DNA of 64,000 nt from Lates calcarifer (taxonomy: Eukaryota; Chordata; Actinopteri; Centropomidae). Below the pieces are notes generated by a model that was not told the origin of the DNA, did not search any database, and saw only the letters and a list, made by a program, of their open reading frames with translations. Each line of letters starts with the position of its first letter. The stretch's first letter is position 1. A program made the position numbers and the translations under genes. This document shows positions 1-14,397 of the stretch, piece after piece. The stretch is from positions 7,334,814 to 7,398,813 of the forward strand of contig NC_066833.1 of assembly GCF_001640805.2 (NCBI RefSeq), given 5' to 3'.

Positions 1-624
1 TGATATATTCTGCAGTTTTGCTATTTTGCTATTCATATGTTCTGCCATTTTAAGCATTGCCTCAGCAATCCATTCAACTATCAGTATTCACGCTGCATTT
101 TCTGCAGGAAATGCATTTTCTAGTTTTATATATTTGCCTATTTTTGCCTATTTAAATTTAGCTGGGTGGTTCATAGCACATTTTTCTGTGGTGTGACTAA
201 CTCAGAACGCCATCAGTATTACTACTTTACATAGACTTGCAGGTTTATGTTACAGCTAGTATAAACAAGCTCGGAGACAAATGGAAGCTTCACTTACCTT
301 TTGTCACCAACCCAGGTTCCTGGGGGATAACACCTTTAGTGAGAGCACAGTTGTGGGTATTTGTAAGGTTGCTGGTGAAATGACACTGTTCTGAGAGAGG
401 AACAAATAACAGTAAAGAGACACACAAAAACAGCAGAGTTTTTTCAGCACATATAAAGAACTTCAGTCTTGTTCACCTTTATCCTACAGAAGATTAAACA
501 GACTGTATCTTAGCATTTGGCAGTGATGATGATAATGACAACAACTTAAATACCATTTATTTACCAGCTAATCTGTGTGTACATCCTCTGTGTTGCATCC
601 CACTACCAGTGTATACTAGATGCC
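1..624. other. Upstream flank and probable 5' UTR of hspbap1
   Basis: This is AT-rich sequence before the first recognisable coding exon. I see no convincing TATA box, CpG cluster or upstream coding exon. The first in-frame ATG is at 577, but the protein family match begins after the ATG at 625, so 577-624 is read as 5' untranslated sequence. The transcription start cannot be placed from the sequence, and a further non-coding exon may lie here or outside the window. Confidence 0.4.
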
Positions 625-3600
625 ATGGCTGCCTCCAACTCCATTAAACCCTTCAGCACAGAGGAGACCCAGATGATTCTGAGCCATCTGCAGCAGCCAG
701 CAGTCTTCATGAACATGACCTGTGGCTGGCCCGTTCTCCACTGGACTGCAGAGAACTTGTCTGGCTGCCTTGGTGACAAACTGATCCGATTTAGACTCGG
801 GAGAAAAGGGAAGATGCTCAGTAAGAACAGAAGATAAATCTAGACAGATCTGGGTCAAAATAATTCCTGTGTTATCAATCAACTAGATTGAAAGTGCAGA
901 AATATGTCCCGAAAAGATTCAATTCAGACTACCCACCAAGCACTGCTAGTGGGTTTAAGTTATTTTGAAATTAGAATTAATTAAAAGTATGATTAGATAA
1001 ATAGATATAATGATAAATTCATTAATAAGCTTCTCTGTTCAATGTGCCAGGCCTCATATAGCAATTCTGTACTTTCACTCAATTTTCAGTGACCACGTAA
1101 TGGCCTGCGATCTTGAGTAGTTCATCTTCTGACAAGTGATAATTTACAAATTAGACTGTATTTACCATCACCTGATGAGGTTTTGAAGGCTGTTACTGAT
1201 TAAAATACACATAAGAAAAAAACAAAAAAAGAGCAATGAAGGCGTTTGCCTTAGAGCATCTGGTGTATTGTGGCTTCCATGTGGTTTTAAAACAGCTACA
1301 ATTATGACTCCTCCTGTGATGAATAACAGAGAGTGTGTCCTCTGATAAAAACTTGCTAATTAGATTTCTAAATCATCTTTTTCAGCTACAACAGCTGACA
1401 GGAGGGCATCGCTCACTATAAATGTCATCACTCAACCACAGACACACTTTGTTTACTGAAATAAAAGCAAAAGTAAATCACTGCAACTGTGATTTATTTT
1501 TCTCATAAACGTGGGTAAAACAAAATTTCATGCCTCTGTGATGATGCATAGTGCTGCGGTTCTGGTATATGAACTGAATTTCTTTTAGCATAGATCAAGT
1601 GAATCGTTTTACTGAAACTTTATGACAATTTTCCAGTGATTACACTCTTTCTTGTGCCTTTTCTTTCTATTTTCTCTCACTCTCATAGCACCTCTGTTTG
1701 AAACTCAGTGTTCCTTTGTGGAGGCCAAACTGGCACACTTTCTTAGCTGGACCCGGGGTCATTCTAGGCCAGACGTTGGACCTTTCTCTGAGTTCTCCTA
1801 TGCAGAGTATTGGGCTTATGCTGACTACAAATACATTGCCAACCTGTTTCAAGATCAGCCCTCCATGTTTAAGGTATCAGGCACTTGTGTACATACGTAC
1901 ATGTTAACCTTTCAAAGTCCACTGTCTCACCTGTAGGATACCACCTTGACAAATTATACATTTCTTGAAACCTCTAAGTCTTTTGATTCTATCTGTGCAA
2001 AGCATTTTAGTATCTCCATATCACTGCAACTGCTGTTGACAGAAAACACATTCACATCCTGGTGGAGCTTATCATGTATTTATTTATGATTTATACATGA
2101 CCCTAAAGTATTTAATCACATACAGTCTAAGCAGCACAATAGAAACAGTATTTTCCCAAAGTTTAATTTAAAAAATATTATTCACATACTATTACCGTCT
2201 AATCAAGTTGCAACAGCTTCAGCTTATCAACAAATAAAAAATTTAATGGAAAACGTCAAAAAATGTTTTCTCAAATTGTTCATTTATATCATTACATTAT
2301 TTTCTTACTTTTTTTCCCCTTTCCCCAATTAAAGTGTTAAGCTTTTTCTGTAACAACTTTATATTGGCTTCTGTTCTTGTCCTCCAGTAGGTAAAGACAT
2401 AAAAGTGCCATCCTTTCTCGAGCCACTGCCACACATTCATTTCATTTTTATCGCAGTGATAAATTTTTATTGGGCATCCACCTGCAATTATTACCCGCTG
2501 ACATTCATGCCTTTGAGACATGCAGACATGGGCTTTTTACGGGATAAATGGTGCTGGGAAAATACTGCCTGAAGGCTAGATTGACCAGTCTGTCATCTGT
2601 CTGCCTATATGGTAATGACTTCATTATTCAGGATGCTGGGATGATTGCTACACCTTTTTGCTCTGACAGGGCTTGACAGACCTGCTTTTTTTTTTTTTTT
2701 TTTTTTTTTTAAAGATTACAAATACTGTAGTTTGGTTTCTTACACAGAGATCTCCATTGGTCACCTATAATAGGCCCTGTCAAATTAGCTGATGAGGTGG
2801 GAGTACATCTGTGAGCTTACAGCAGAGTTCTGATAGTTGAGACAATGTGAGTCTTGTCTCCATGTCATGCCATTATTATCATGGACAAAAAGAATGGAGA
2901 CTTTTAATTTAAAAGTCAGACTGTTGTTTATATTTCCACATTATTTTGGATTGTTTGTAATTTTAATGTGGTGCGGGTGTATTGCAGGATGTGAAATGGT
3001 CAGACTTTGGTTTTGAGGGCCGTGGCGGAAGAGAGAGCACCTTATGGATTGGCACAGAGGGAGCCAACACACCATGTCACCTGGACTCTTATGGCTATAA
3101 CCTGGTACTGCAGGTACAGGGACGGTAAGAGAGACAAAAGCGTGTTTGCCACATTTTATGCACTAAAGTAGCCAGATTATAAATCAGTAATCTAATTTCT
3201 GAAACATCACATAAACAGTAAAGGTTTCTTGTTTGTATTTTCTTTCTGTATTTAAAAGAAACACAGATAGACTTCTGCTGGAGAAACCTGATTATGTGGC
3301 CATGGCCTTTCTCACACTTTCTTCTTTAAAGCAAAAAAAAAAAAAAAAAAAAAAAGCCTAATTGGAATATACTTATCATATTACATTTCACTGTACTTCA
3401 GCAGCACATCTCAATGTCATTATCCCCAAGCCTTTACATCTTCAAGCTACTATTGGGATTATTGTTTTGATAACCCTGAAATTATTTATAGTATATGAGT
3501 CATTTCTGTTTTTATATCATTTTTGTTATTTTTATTATTTTTACTTCATTAATCAATTTTATTAATTTCAATCAGACTTAAAACTTTTTCATTTTAACTG

Positions 3601-6600
3601 ATAAAATGTCATATTTTTGTGTTAGCCATAAGACACACAGCTGAACAGCAGAATATTTTAAAACTTACAGGCAATGCATGTGTTTATAATATATTAATAT
3701 ATGTTGATTAATATATGTTCGAGTGCAGTCAGTAATGGACAAATCTAAGATGCAACTTTGAATATATCATTGCAATGTTATTGACAGAACTTTACATAAA
3801 GCATCAGTCATTTCCCTGCCTCATAGATTTGTCAGTATTGTTTCAAGTCATAACAAAGGCTTAAATTAAAGGCAGGACAAATCAATACTTAGGCATAACT
3901 AGCAGTGTAAGAGCCTTAAAACTTGTAATGGGGTAAAATGGTAAGTGCGGAAAGAAATAGTTTGGTGCTCTGCACTGGAGAGACAGTGCAACACTGTCCA
4001 ATATGTGATGCAACAGACATGCACCATCTGAATGTAGTCAAAATACTGCAATGCATGTAAACCTGTTCTCTGATTTTATTTTATTTTATTTTTTTGGGGA
4101 TTTTTTTCTCTTTTTTTTTGTGCCGTGACCTGGTTTCTCACAGTAATCTGTTCTGTCTGTGACTGAATTTTGTTTTGTTTTGTATCTAAAAACACAAAAT
4201 TATTAGTTACTGTACTGTTCAATTTAAGCAACAGAAAAAAGTATAAATAAAAAATACACCTGCTAAGCGGTGTAAAATAAAAAGTGACATTGTCCTGCCA
4301 TATCTGTGATAATGGGTCTCTCCACTTAATAGAGAGGAGCTGTAACTTAGCAGAGAGAGGGTTCAGGATTCCGTACGACCACAGCTGTATTTCACCTCAC
4401 TGGTGGTGGTGGTTTTCTGCCTGTTAACCACCTAGCTCTTCCACAACACAAAAGGTGCAGGGTACTGTAACTGCTGACACAGAGTATGATCTGTCCTCTG
4501 CCCTCTGAAAGAGAGTTAATTTGTGACAGTGCTCACCAGAGCAAGAAGGAAATGGAAACTGAGAGTGAGGTGCTATATGGGGCTCTGTGAGTCAAGAACC
4601 AAAAGAGGAAAGGTCTTTTTTCTGTCTTATCTCACTCTTTGTAATTGGGTCTCAGCTTCTTTTATTTGGTATTGATCTCAAATGAAATAAAATGCAGCTC
4701 AAGCTGTTCTTTGACAGTGCTGATCCATGAAAATACAACAATGCTGACTGATTCCATGACATCTGAGACAATGGTGGACATCAAGTGTTTTTAGACAACA
4801 CCCAAACTATGCAGGGGATGTAATATGTGTTTCAGGTTAAAGAAAACAGAATTATTTTCAACTGATTAATCTGCATTTGGCCCTGGTAGCTTTTATCATC
4901 TCACAGAAAAACAAAGGATTTAGAACACCTCTGATAAAAATTAACTCAATTAACTATGAGAATGAGAATATTATAAACCAGTGTAACATCTCTTTAATTT
5001 GTTTAAGTACTTAATTATAAGAACATTTTTCTTCCTCATTTCATGATTCCTAAATTACGTGTTGTATTTTGGGTGTTCATCACGGGGGTAATCTTCTCAT
5101 AATTTCTTTATTATGAGTATTTGCTATGCTCTGTCAGAGTGCAATAAAAGTTTTGTTTACAGTATTGGAAAGCTGCATTTTTGGCTTTCAACAAGCCATT
5201 CAGCCTGAATTTATGGCTTACTAGGTAATTCACCGACACCCCTTTATCTGAGCAAACAATTGAATTAATTTCTAACAACAGTCTTTGTTTACTCTTTAGT
5301 CTGAAGTCATATCAAACAGTGTTGTTTTCCCTTTGTAGGAAACGCTGGCACCTCTTTCCTCCAGAGGACACTTCTAAACTCTACCCAACCAGGATTCCAT
5401 ATGAGGAATCCAGTGTCTTCAGCAGGGTGGATGTGCTCCATCCAGACCTGCGGAGTTTCCCTGACTTTCAGAGAGCCAGAGCCCATATTGTCACACTGCA
5501 GCCAGGACAGGTCAGAATTGTTCACATAGAATTATAGTAGCATAACTGATATCACATTACTCTGATAATTCAGACTGAACTGTCATGGGTGTGATCTGGT
5601 TTACATGCTGATTTTCTTGAAAAACATGACCAAGGAAATATAAAATCAGCTTGGCACAGGTTGTTAAATTTAATTTCATGATCCAATATTCATGATCATA
5701 TGCTATTCTAACAAAATTCTGGTATTTCTTGTCTTAGTGAGGATGTTGCTGATACACTGATACTTATATTCTCATCTATCTATTTTGTTCTTGAGTTTAG
5801 TTGTAAGTAGTCCAAGCCAAAAATTTTTAGGTGCTCCTGAACTGAACCATTTTTCAGGATTAAATAGGTTTAAACTCAAATCTATAAGAAGACCAGAGCT
5901 GAAATCAGTTAGTTGTATAATTGATTAGCTAATTGACAAGACAATAAGCAGCAACTATTTTTAAAATTGGCAAATGTTTCATTTACGAATTTACTGCTTT
6001 TCTTTGTCTTTGTGATAGTAATCTTAAAACTTTAATATTTCAGTATTTCTGAGTGTCATAGAACAGTTTGTTCCCAGTCAGACTATGTAAAGCATTTTAG
6101 AGCTGTGAGCTGAATTATAGTACTGCTACCAGGAATTGACCAAGAATGATTTACTGAAGTTTGATGTTATGTAATACTGTAACCCTACATTTATTCAATT
6201 CAATTCGATTCAGTTTTATTTATATTGCACCAAATCACAACAAAAGTCATCTCAAGGCACTTTTCATATAGAGCAGGTCTAGACCATACTCTCAAAATAG
6301 GTATTTGCAGAGAGAGACCCAACAGTTCCCACCATGAGCAAACACTAGGCGACAGTGGCAAGGAAAAACTTCCTTTTAAGAGGCAGAAACCTCGAGCAGA
6401 ACCAGGCTCAGGGTGGGCAGCCATCTGCCTCAACCGGTTGGGTTGAGAGAGAGAGGGGAAAGGGGGGATAGAGAAAAGCAAGAGAAGAACATAGCATAAC
6501 ACGGGTTAAAGTAATAATTGGTAACATAGCAATAAAACTAATAGCAGTACAAGTAATTTCTAATTTTAGTAGCAGGTGTTGAGTGGAGTTGCAGGAGCAG

Positions 6601-9600
6601 CAGGAGACTTATCATCGCAGATCAAACTCAGACCTATTGCTCCAGAGGCAGAAGTACCTGCAGAAAGAGACAGAAGAGGAGAGAGAGAGACGGAAGAGCA
6701 CACGACTACTGGAAAGGGGAGATATTGAGTTAGTAACATGTAACATGGGATATGAATCCATATTGAGTGGAGAGAGAGGGAGAGAGAAGTTCAGTGCATC
6801 ATGGGAGATTTCCCAGCAGTCTAGGCCTATAGCAGCATAACTAAGGAATGGATCAAGCCAACCCTAACTATAAGCTTTATCAAAAAGAAAAGTTTTAAGC
6901 CTACTCTTAAAGGTACATAGGGTGTCTGCCTCTCGGACCGAAGTTGGGAGAAGGCTCCACAGTAGAGGAGCCTCATAGCTGAATGCTCTGCCTCCCATTC
7001 TACTCTTGAAACCTCTGGGAACCACCAATAAACCAGCATTCTGGGAGCACAGTGTCCTAGTGGGATTGTAGGGGACTATGAAATCTTTAAGGTAAGATGG
7101 TGCCTGACCATTAAGGGCTTTGTAGGTGAGGAGGAGGATTTTGAATTCTGTTCTGGTTTTGACTGGAAGCCAGTGTAGAGAGGCTAACACAGGAGAAATA
7201 TGGTCTCTTTTCCTGTCAATAATCATGCTGCAGCATTTTAGATCAGCTGCAGAGTCTTTAGAGATTTGTTGGGGCAGCCTGATAATAATGAATTACAGTA
7301 GTCCAGCCTGGAAGTAACAAATGCATGGACTAGTTTTTCTGCATCTTTTTGAGACAGAAAATGTCTAATTTTGGCGATATTACGCAGGTGAAAGAAGGCA
7401 GTCCTAGAAGTTTTTTTAATGTGTGAGTTTAAGGACATATCCTGATCAAAGATCACTCCCAGATTCTTTACAGTAGAGCTGGGAGTTAGGGCAATGTCGT
7501 CTAATGGAACTACATCATTAGAAAATGTATTTCTGAATGATTACAATGACTTCAGTTTTATCTGAGTTCAACAGTAAAAAATTGCTTGTCATACCAGTCT
7601 TAATGTCCCTAAGGCATGCCTGGAGTTTGGCTAGCTGACTGGTTTCTTTAGGCTTCATTGTGTATCATCTGCATAATAATCGAAATTTACGGAGTGATTC
7701 CTCATAATGTTGCCCAAGGGAAGTATATACAAAGTGAAGAGGATTGGTCCAAGCATTGACCCTTGTGGAACTCCATATCTAACTTTTGTGTATATGGAGG
7801 AGTAGTTCTTAATATGTACAAACTGAAGCCTATCAGATAGATAGGACTTAAACCAGTTTAGTGTAGTTCCTTTAATCCCAATAAAATGCTCCAGTCTCTG
7901 TAAAAGGATGTGATGGTCAGTCGTATCAAAAGCAGCACTGAGATCTAACAGGTACAGAAATAAGTCCGTTGTCTGATGCAGTTAGGAGATCGTTTGTAAT
8001 TTTTACTTTTACTGAAGTGCTGTCTCGGTGCTATGATACAACCTAAATCCTGACTGAAAAACCTTGAATTAACTATTACATTGTAGAAAGTCACTCAACT
8101 GTTTTACAACTTCTTTCTCCAGGATCTTAGAAAGAAACGGGAGGTTAGATATAGGTCTGTAGTTGGCTAATATGTCTGGATCTAGAGTGGGCTTTTTTAG
8201 AAGAGGTTTGATTCCAGCTACTTTATATGACTGCGGCACATAACCTGTCACCAAGGACAGATTTAACTTATCTAATACAGAGTTGCAAATTAAGGGCAGA
8301 GCTTCCTTAAGCAGCCTAGTTGGGATGAAGTCTAAGAGACACATTGAAGGTTTAGATGCTGAAATAATTTATGTGAGCTGGGGGAGGTCGACTGTAGCAA
8401 AAGAGTCAAGGTTAGGTTTTGCAGCTGAGTCTATGGATCCTGTGTTTTGACTTAAATCAGTGCTGGTTTAGGGCAGGATGTGATTAATTTTATCTCTAAT
8501 AGTAGAAATTTTATCATTAAAGAAGTTCATAAAATCATCACTGCTGAGGGATAAAGGGATGTGTGGATCTATAGAGCCGTGACTCTCTGTCAGCCTGGCT
8601 ACAGTGCTGAATACAAACCTGGGCTTGTTCTTATTATCCTCTATTAGTGACGAATAATAGGCGCCTCTTGCATTACAGAGGGCCTTCTTATATCTTTTAA
8701 GACCATCTTGCCAGGCTAAGTGGGATTCTTCCAGTTTGGTGGAACGCCATATTCTTTCAAGCCTACATGCTGTTTGTGTCAGTGAACAGGCTTATGAGTT
8801 GAACCATGGAGCTTGACTCTTTCTCTTTATTGTTCTAATTTTTGGGGGCGCGATGGGATCTAAAGTAGTGCACAGTGAGTCTGCAACACTGTCTACAAGA
8901 TGATCAAGCTTGGAGGGAGTAGCTTCTGCTAAATCAAGATAGGGCATTGGACCTAGGTTAGCTGGAATCATTTCCTTAAATTTAGCCACTGTACTATCAG
9001 AGCTGTTTCTATTTAGGACATTTTTACCTGTTTGTACATAATCCAGCGATATGAATTCAAAAGTGATTAGAAAGTGGTCAGATAGAACGGGATTGTGTGG
9101 GAAGACTGTTACATGTTCAATGTCAATACCATAGGCTAACACAACATCGAGAGTGTGACTGAGACAGTGAGTGGGTTTATTTACACACTGAGAGAAGCCA
9201 GTACAGTCAAGTTATAAGGAAAATGCAGTGCTAAGGCTGTCATTATTGACATCTACATAAATATTGAAGTCACCTACTATAATGACGTTATCTGTTTTAA
9301 GTACCAAACTCGACAGGATTCATTCAGGCTAACATACTCATCCTGACACAGCCAGGTTAATGTCAGACAGAATAGCTCAAGATGGTAATCTGATATCAAA
9401 TCATTAACTAGTATGGCTTTAGATGAGAGAGATCTGATATAATGTGATGAACTGTTTGTAACACTGAAGCAATAGCCATAAAATATAGCTTTATTGCTCC
9501 TTAAGCTCTGAACATGTAAAAGTAGACTCAACGATAAGATTTATTTGTCATGGTGTCCTCCATAAAAGTGTGAAGCAAGGCAATGGTTGTGACTTGTGTT

Positions 9601-12600
9601 CCAAGTAAATTCTAGCCTGTTCAGTTATAGTGTTTCACCTTCAGCAGACTGAAGTTTTTTTCTATTAAAGGAAGTGGAAGGTTAAACTGCATTAAAGTTA
9701 TTAATGTTTTGTCCAGGAGAGAAGTTACAGGGATCATGGGTAGACCAGTAGATCAACTGACAAATCCATCAAGTTCCCATCATCTATTCTGCTTTAGAAG
9801 CAAATGAGCTCAGAGTTATGATTGAAGTGTTGTGCAATCAGAAGCTTTGAATTCAGAATTACTGCAAAAGTGCTCTTGGGTGTTTTTGTTCTACTTTGCC
9901 TTGTTTCAGATTCCAGCTGCATTGTTTTTCACATGTCAAAATGGTGACAAAGCAATTAGCCATCTGTCTCTTTTCACTATCTGCTTGTGCTGGAGACCCT
10001 GTAGCATATCAAATACCCTCCTATCAGCAACACCAAACTCAGCTGTCAAGTAACTCTGGCAGCTGATTGTGGAGCGATGTGTAGGTCACTGTTTATACTA
10101 AAACAGGCTAGGTTTACTGATTTTGATTAATGGGAAGATTATAAACCTTATTCTGAGTAAAATGCCTTAACTCTATTTATTACCACCTTTACTCTTTTTT
10201 GCTGCAATGGTAATACGGTAGTTTTGGCATAAATAAGCCAGTCTAAGTGAATCCCATGGTTGAAAGTACTTTTGAGTATGGATGTTCTTTCTTAATCTTA
10301 TCTTACTTATCTTACTTAACAAAGTTGACTCAGGTGTTATCACATGACCTTCATTTGGTCCTTTGGTCAAAAAATACAAGTGGTAATGTATGGGAGACAA
10401 AGAGGGCTTCTGTACTTAGATTTTTCTACTTACTTTTAGATTTATTTTTTTTTTCCTTCACCATTCACCTGGAAATACTTAAAATGTTGACATAAAATTG
10501 ATAGTTGGTATCTACAGCAATCTCCTTCTTCTGCAAATCAAATCAAAGGATAGATCATCCCTCTTGTCTTGTCAGACCACAAGCCATGAATGAATCAAGA
10601 CTGCTGAGGAGGCAGGGAATCAATAATTGTAAGAGTCACTTTATGAAAGGGCGAGCCACTGACAGACTGGGGGGAAAAAGGTGTATGCAGCCATCTAGTG
10701 GATGATCAGAATGGGTGCGTACTCTCTCTCGTACTCTATATTACAAAGGCCTGGAGACAAAAAGGATGGAAGTGGGTAATGTCTCTAAACTGTTTATGGT
10801 GTTTTATCTTCGCTCCTCAGGTGCTTTATGTTCCCAGACACTGGTGGCACTATGTGGAGTCAGTGGATCCCATCACTGTCAGCGTGAACTCCTGGATCGA
10901 GTTGGTAAACAACCCAATTTTGTCTCTCCCTAATCCTGAACCATTCAGCTCATAACTCAAATAATGAAAAAGATATTCCATGACTTTCCTGTCATAAATA
11001 CATTTGAGGCATGTTAGCTCTCCTCCTCTTTGCCATGAAGAGCCCCTGATGAAGTCCCCTCTCAGCTTTGAGTAATGAACAGGTCTGGCAGTAAAAGATG
11101 TGCTGTCATTATGATGAGTGTATGAGAACAACAAGGAATGTGTGCTGCATTAAGAAAAGCTCCCTGCTGCCAGACAAATGTTTATTCAAACAGCAGCACC
11201 CGCTCCAGCTTTACCTGCAAGGTCACAGACATAACAAACTGTGCCTGCAGCAAACCCTGAGACTGTGTCTCTACCACTCAGTGTAATTATCTTGATATGC
11301 AGTACTCATACTTGTTTTTCTTGACTCTCTGTTCCTGCACAGGCAGTGGATGATGTGGCAAGAGTTAGTGAAGCTGTAACCAAGGCTGTTGTCTGCGCTA
11401 TTAAAAGTGCTCCGAGTGATGACAACACTGACAACTGGCTCAATCCCACTGAGGTAGAAAATGAATACTGTGTTATTAATTACTCCTACTAGCTACCACA
11501 GAAAAGAGTGAAATAGTCCAAAACATAATTGTTAGTTTTTGTAAAAGATTTACAGGTTCTTGTTTCTGTTTAACTTTGAAAAACACCAAGGCTGTCTTTG
11601 TGACTTTGTTTAATTTTCAACTCCCTTCTCACTATACTCACTATAAAGAAGTCTCTACAGAGGTCTGTATAGTGTGTCAGATGACAAAATCAGATGTCAA
11701 ATTTGGTCATCACTCATGTCATATTGAAAAGGCATGAGTATTTAATGCTATTTTATTTATTTTACATGTGATGTTTGCATGCCATTGCCATATTTTGATA
11801 TACCTTATTATTATCATTAACTTGCTCATATTGATTTCACCCTTATCTAGGTTATTAATAACTCAGTAATGGGCCAGGGACACCATATAGATAATAACAA
11901 ATTATTTTATGCACATCATGTATTGGTATATTGGTGTAAAATACAGTATAACTGACAATGAGACTCTGTTCTGCCAATGACAGATTACTGACCACTGTAG
12001 CTCCCACACCTTCCTCTTTTTCTGTGTATCAGATGACAGAGCTAGGCAGCTTCCACCACTCAGAGGGTATATTTATCCCACCTACAGGAGGTCATTTACT
12101 GTGTGGTCACAGTATGAGCTGCTCTATAGAACTGCAGATGTTAGGGAGAGACTAAAGCTCCAGGGATGCTTCCTGTATCTTCAAAGACAGGAGAGTGGGA
12201 TTGAACTTTAAACCCTCTTACTTTCTCAGTGTTTTACTACAAGCTGTTTTTTGCCAAGCTAGATAGCTGGCATGCTGTGCTATACAGGAGTGGACAGACC
12301 AGCTTTAAATCAAGCAGTATAAATCTAAGTATTATCTGAAGTTATAGTGAAGTGAAGTTTTGATACTTAATACTAATAAAGACTTAATAGAGAAAGACTT
12401 AAAATTAATTAATAGAGGTATTAATCAAAGCTAAAAGTACAAAATTATACTAACCAGCTGCTGTTGTAAGACATAATTTTTCTGGAGATATACCAATTAC
12501 TAAATGAGCTGATACTTGGATGCAATAGTAGCCTAAGTAGCCTAGTAGCCCAGAGAAGAATAGGTTACTTAGCTGGCAACTCATGCTTAGGGAACTCACT

Positions 12601-13241
12601 GACACAGTTTATCTGTTATGTTTCTGCAGGAAGCAGTAGCATCTCATAATGAGAACATGCAATATGTGAACCTGGCAATTAGGGCTTACGCTGAAAGACA
12701 GAAGGATCTCTGCTACAGCAAACTGACCCAGGACCCAAAAGACACCTGTCCAGCTAAACAGGACTCCAGCAGACAAATTAGGAAAAACTGTGATTTGATT
12801 AGGGATTCTGTACCCTTCAGCATTCCCTTTGGGCCAAATCTCATCTCTGTGCATTGTCAGCAAGAGGACTCACCAGAAATGAAGGAAATGACCCCAAAAG
12901 ATCTGGAGGTCAAATCTTCCAGATACTGTGCAGGCAAATCTCAAGAGGACTGCTCTGTCAGCTCAAATGCAGTGCAGAAAACTGAGCCTCTATCTGCTGT
13001 CAGACTCTGCCAGGGAAAACGTGAATGTAGCCCTGGTTTAACTCCGTGTAGAGCATGTGATTCTGCAGATGGGACATCAGAGAACAATTCAGAGCATTAT
13101 GAGGAATCAAGACATGCAACAGTAACCACTAACGACCTGTTAGATTGCCTACTACATCCTGATATCATCATCCGTGTCACTGAGCTTTTACTTGAAAGGC
13201 ACACAGGGAGTCACAGGACCACTGCACCATCCTATCCTTAA
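625..13241 (+). CDS. hspbap1: HSPB1-associated protein 1 (JmjC domain), 7 coding exons
   Basis: This is a JmjC protein of the Fe(II)/2-oxoglutarate oxygenase fold; in mammals it binds the small heat-shock protein HSP27. Coding exons are 625-820, 1689-1873, 2988-3124, 5339-5510, 10821-10904, 11343-11453 and 12630-13241. All introns are GT-AG and the phases join into 498 codons plus TAA, close to the human length of about 488. The ATG at 625 sits in a good Kozak context (gccATGg), unlike the in-frame ATG at 577. Seen in the product: KPFSTEE and LQQPAVF near the N-terminus, WAYADYKY, the iron-binding H158-x-D160 in TPCHLDSY, likely 2-oxoglutarate lysine K174 in [26 protein letters not shown], distal iron ligand H240 in RHWWHYVES, and a C-terminal [11 protein letters not shown] motif after a poorly conserved acidic linker. 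Intron 4 (5511-10820) is swollen by a LINE. The other introns show only homopolymer runs. The gene appears intact, and the identity is secure from the exon-by-exon family match. Confidence 0.95.
2686..2710 (+). repeat. Poly-T run in hspbap1 intron 2
   Basis: About 25 consecutive T about 280 bases before the exon 3 acceptor. A similar poly-A run lies at 3333-3355 in intron 3. These are simple homopolymers, prone to length error in assemblies. Confidence 0.8.
6196..9535 (-). mobile_element. L2/Maui-like LINE (non-LTR retrotransposon), decayed, in hspbap1 intron 4
   Basis: The element lies antisense to hspbap1. Read on the minus strand, 9531-9277 resembles the start of an APE endonuclease ([16 protein letters not shown], then a TWL-like motif), and 9142-8792 holds the endonuclease end with [10 protein letters not shown]. 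8344-8069 is the start of the reverse transcriptase ([26 protein letters not shown]). The catalytic YADD is encoded at 7675-7664. 7456-7238 carries [13 protein letters not shown], and 7226-6864 the typical C-terminus ([20 protein letters not shown]). The 3' end at about 6260-6196 has the L2 tail resembling ttgtgatttggcgctatata, followed by ATTGA-type repeats. The reading frame is interrupted many times, so it cannot be active. The 6.2-6.86 kb part is its 3' untranslated region. Confidence 0.85.
10688..10701 (-). promoter_or_regulatory. CTCF-core-like motif
   Basis: The minus strand reads CCACTAGATGGCTG, one mismatch from the remembered CTCF core CCASYAGRKGGCR. It lies in hspbap1 intron 4, about 120 bases before exon 5. 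A single short motif match is weak evidence. Confidence 0.25.
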
Positions 13242-13851
13242 AATTCATCTGCCATAATATATAAGTCTCACTGGAGTTTACAGTGATGCAGAGCTGTGAA
13301 AAAACCCTAAAGATCTTTCGCTGCAGAAATCCATCCTCCAAGCTAACAGTAATGCTTTGGTGTCATTAAGAAGTGAGAGGAGAAAGATGAAGATTGACGC
13401 AGAGTTTCATCCTACATTTCTTTTTCTTCTCATCCGCCAAGGTCCTCTGGAGATTAACCCCAGATGCGACAAGTCATAACCAAAACTAATTGTAATGCAA
13501 TGAACGATGCCATTGAGTGGCTCTAACATTTCCTTGTTTTGTTGTCCAGCACATACTAATCCTGTTTGGTTCCTCCAGGGAAAGAAGAATGGCCACTTAA
13601 ATCAATTTAATATGCTAATAAGCCAAATAATTCAAGATGATATTCCTGGGATGTGAACATTTGTTTTCTGCATAATGTTTCTCTGTCATTTAGTAATGAG
13701 AGTTGTCACTGAACGGCACAGAGGGCCGTAATGGTTTGATGATTGATTAAAGCTGCATACGGAGCCATGAATGAAATGGGGATGTTTGAATACAGTCTCC
13801 CACCACAGGTCACACATCCCAGAAGAGACAAATAGAGGGTTTGTACTTACA

Positions 13852-13857
13852 AATAAA
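13852..13857 (+). terminator. Candidate polyadenylation signal of hspbap1
   Basis: AATAAA about 610 bases after the hspbap1 stop codon, in an AT-rich stretch. It is chosen because it is the first canonical hexamer; others follow further downstream. Confidence 0.4.
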
Positions 13858-14391
13858 ATAAATACAATCTTTACACCAACATTACATTTGCTAAATGTAA
13901 TTTCCTGTTCTTTGTCTCTCATCAACGTGAATTGACAGACCAGACCATGGGTAATCACAAATTTGAACATAATATATTCTGGTGTAATACTGTTCTAGTT
14001 ATAAAAATGTTTTTAAATGGTGAGGATGCAAAATATAATCTTAATTAAAGATTTCTAACAGCACCATAACACGTTTCAGCATCACAGCAGTCTATTTACA
14101 GAGCATAGAGGGAGCAGCATAACTCATGTTTCCCTGAATAAAAGGTTTCTATCAAGTACTTTTACGGGATTATTATAGTTGGTTTTGCATGTTTTAGCAC
14201 AAACAACTGATTACATACTATTTATTTCAGTAGGCCATTTTCATAGCAGACATTTTGACCACTCATAACAGGAAAAGCACAGCTGTGAGTTCTGTTCAAG
14301 TCTTCCAGTAAAGCATGACAGTGTGACAGTGAACAAGTATAAACAAAACCAGGTCTCTGAAGCATTTGAATGGAATTCAGGCATCAATAAT

Positions 14392-14397
14392 TTTATT
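14392..14397 (-). terminator. Candidate polyadenylation signal of slc15a2
   Basis: AATAAA on the minus strand about 870 bases after the slc15a2 stop. It is the first canonical hexamer I found, but variant signals nearer the stop are possible. Confidence 0.3.

Noticed and set aside
577..624. Upstream in-frame ATG extending hspbap1 by 16 residues
   Set aside because: The added residues do not match the family, and the ATG at 625 has the better Kozak context.
6583..6840. Plus-strand frame rich in Gln, Glu and Arg
   Set aside because: It is the antisense of the L2-like LINE 3' untranslated region.
9832..10705. Several 60-80 codon open frames in hspbap1 intron 4
   Set aside because: No motif, no splice support and no family match; expected by chance in AT-rich DNA.
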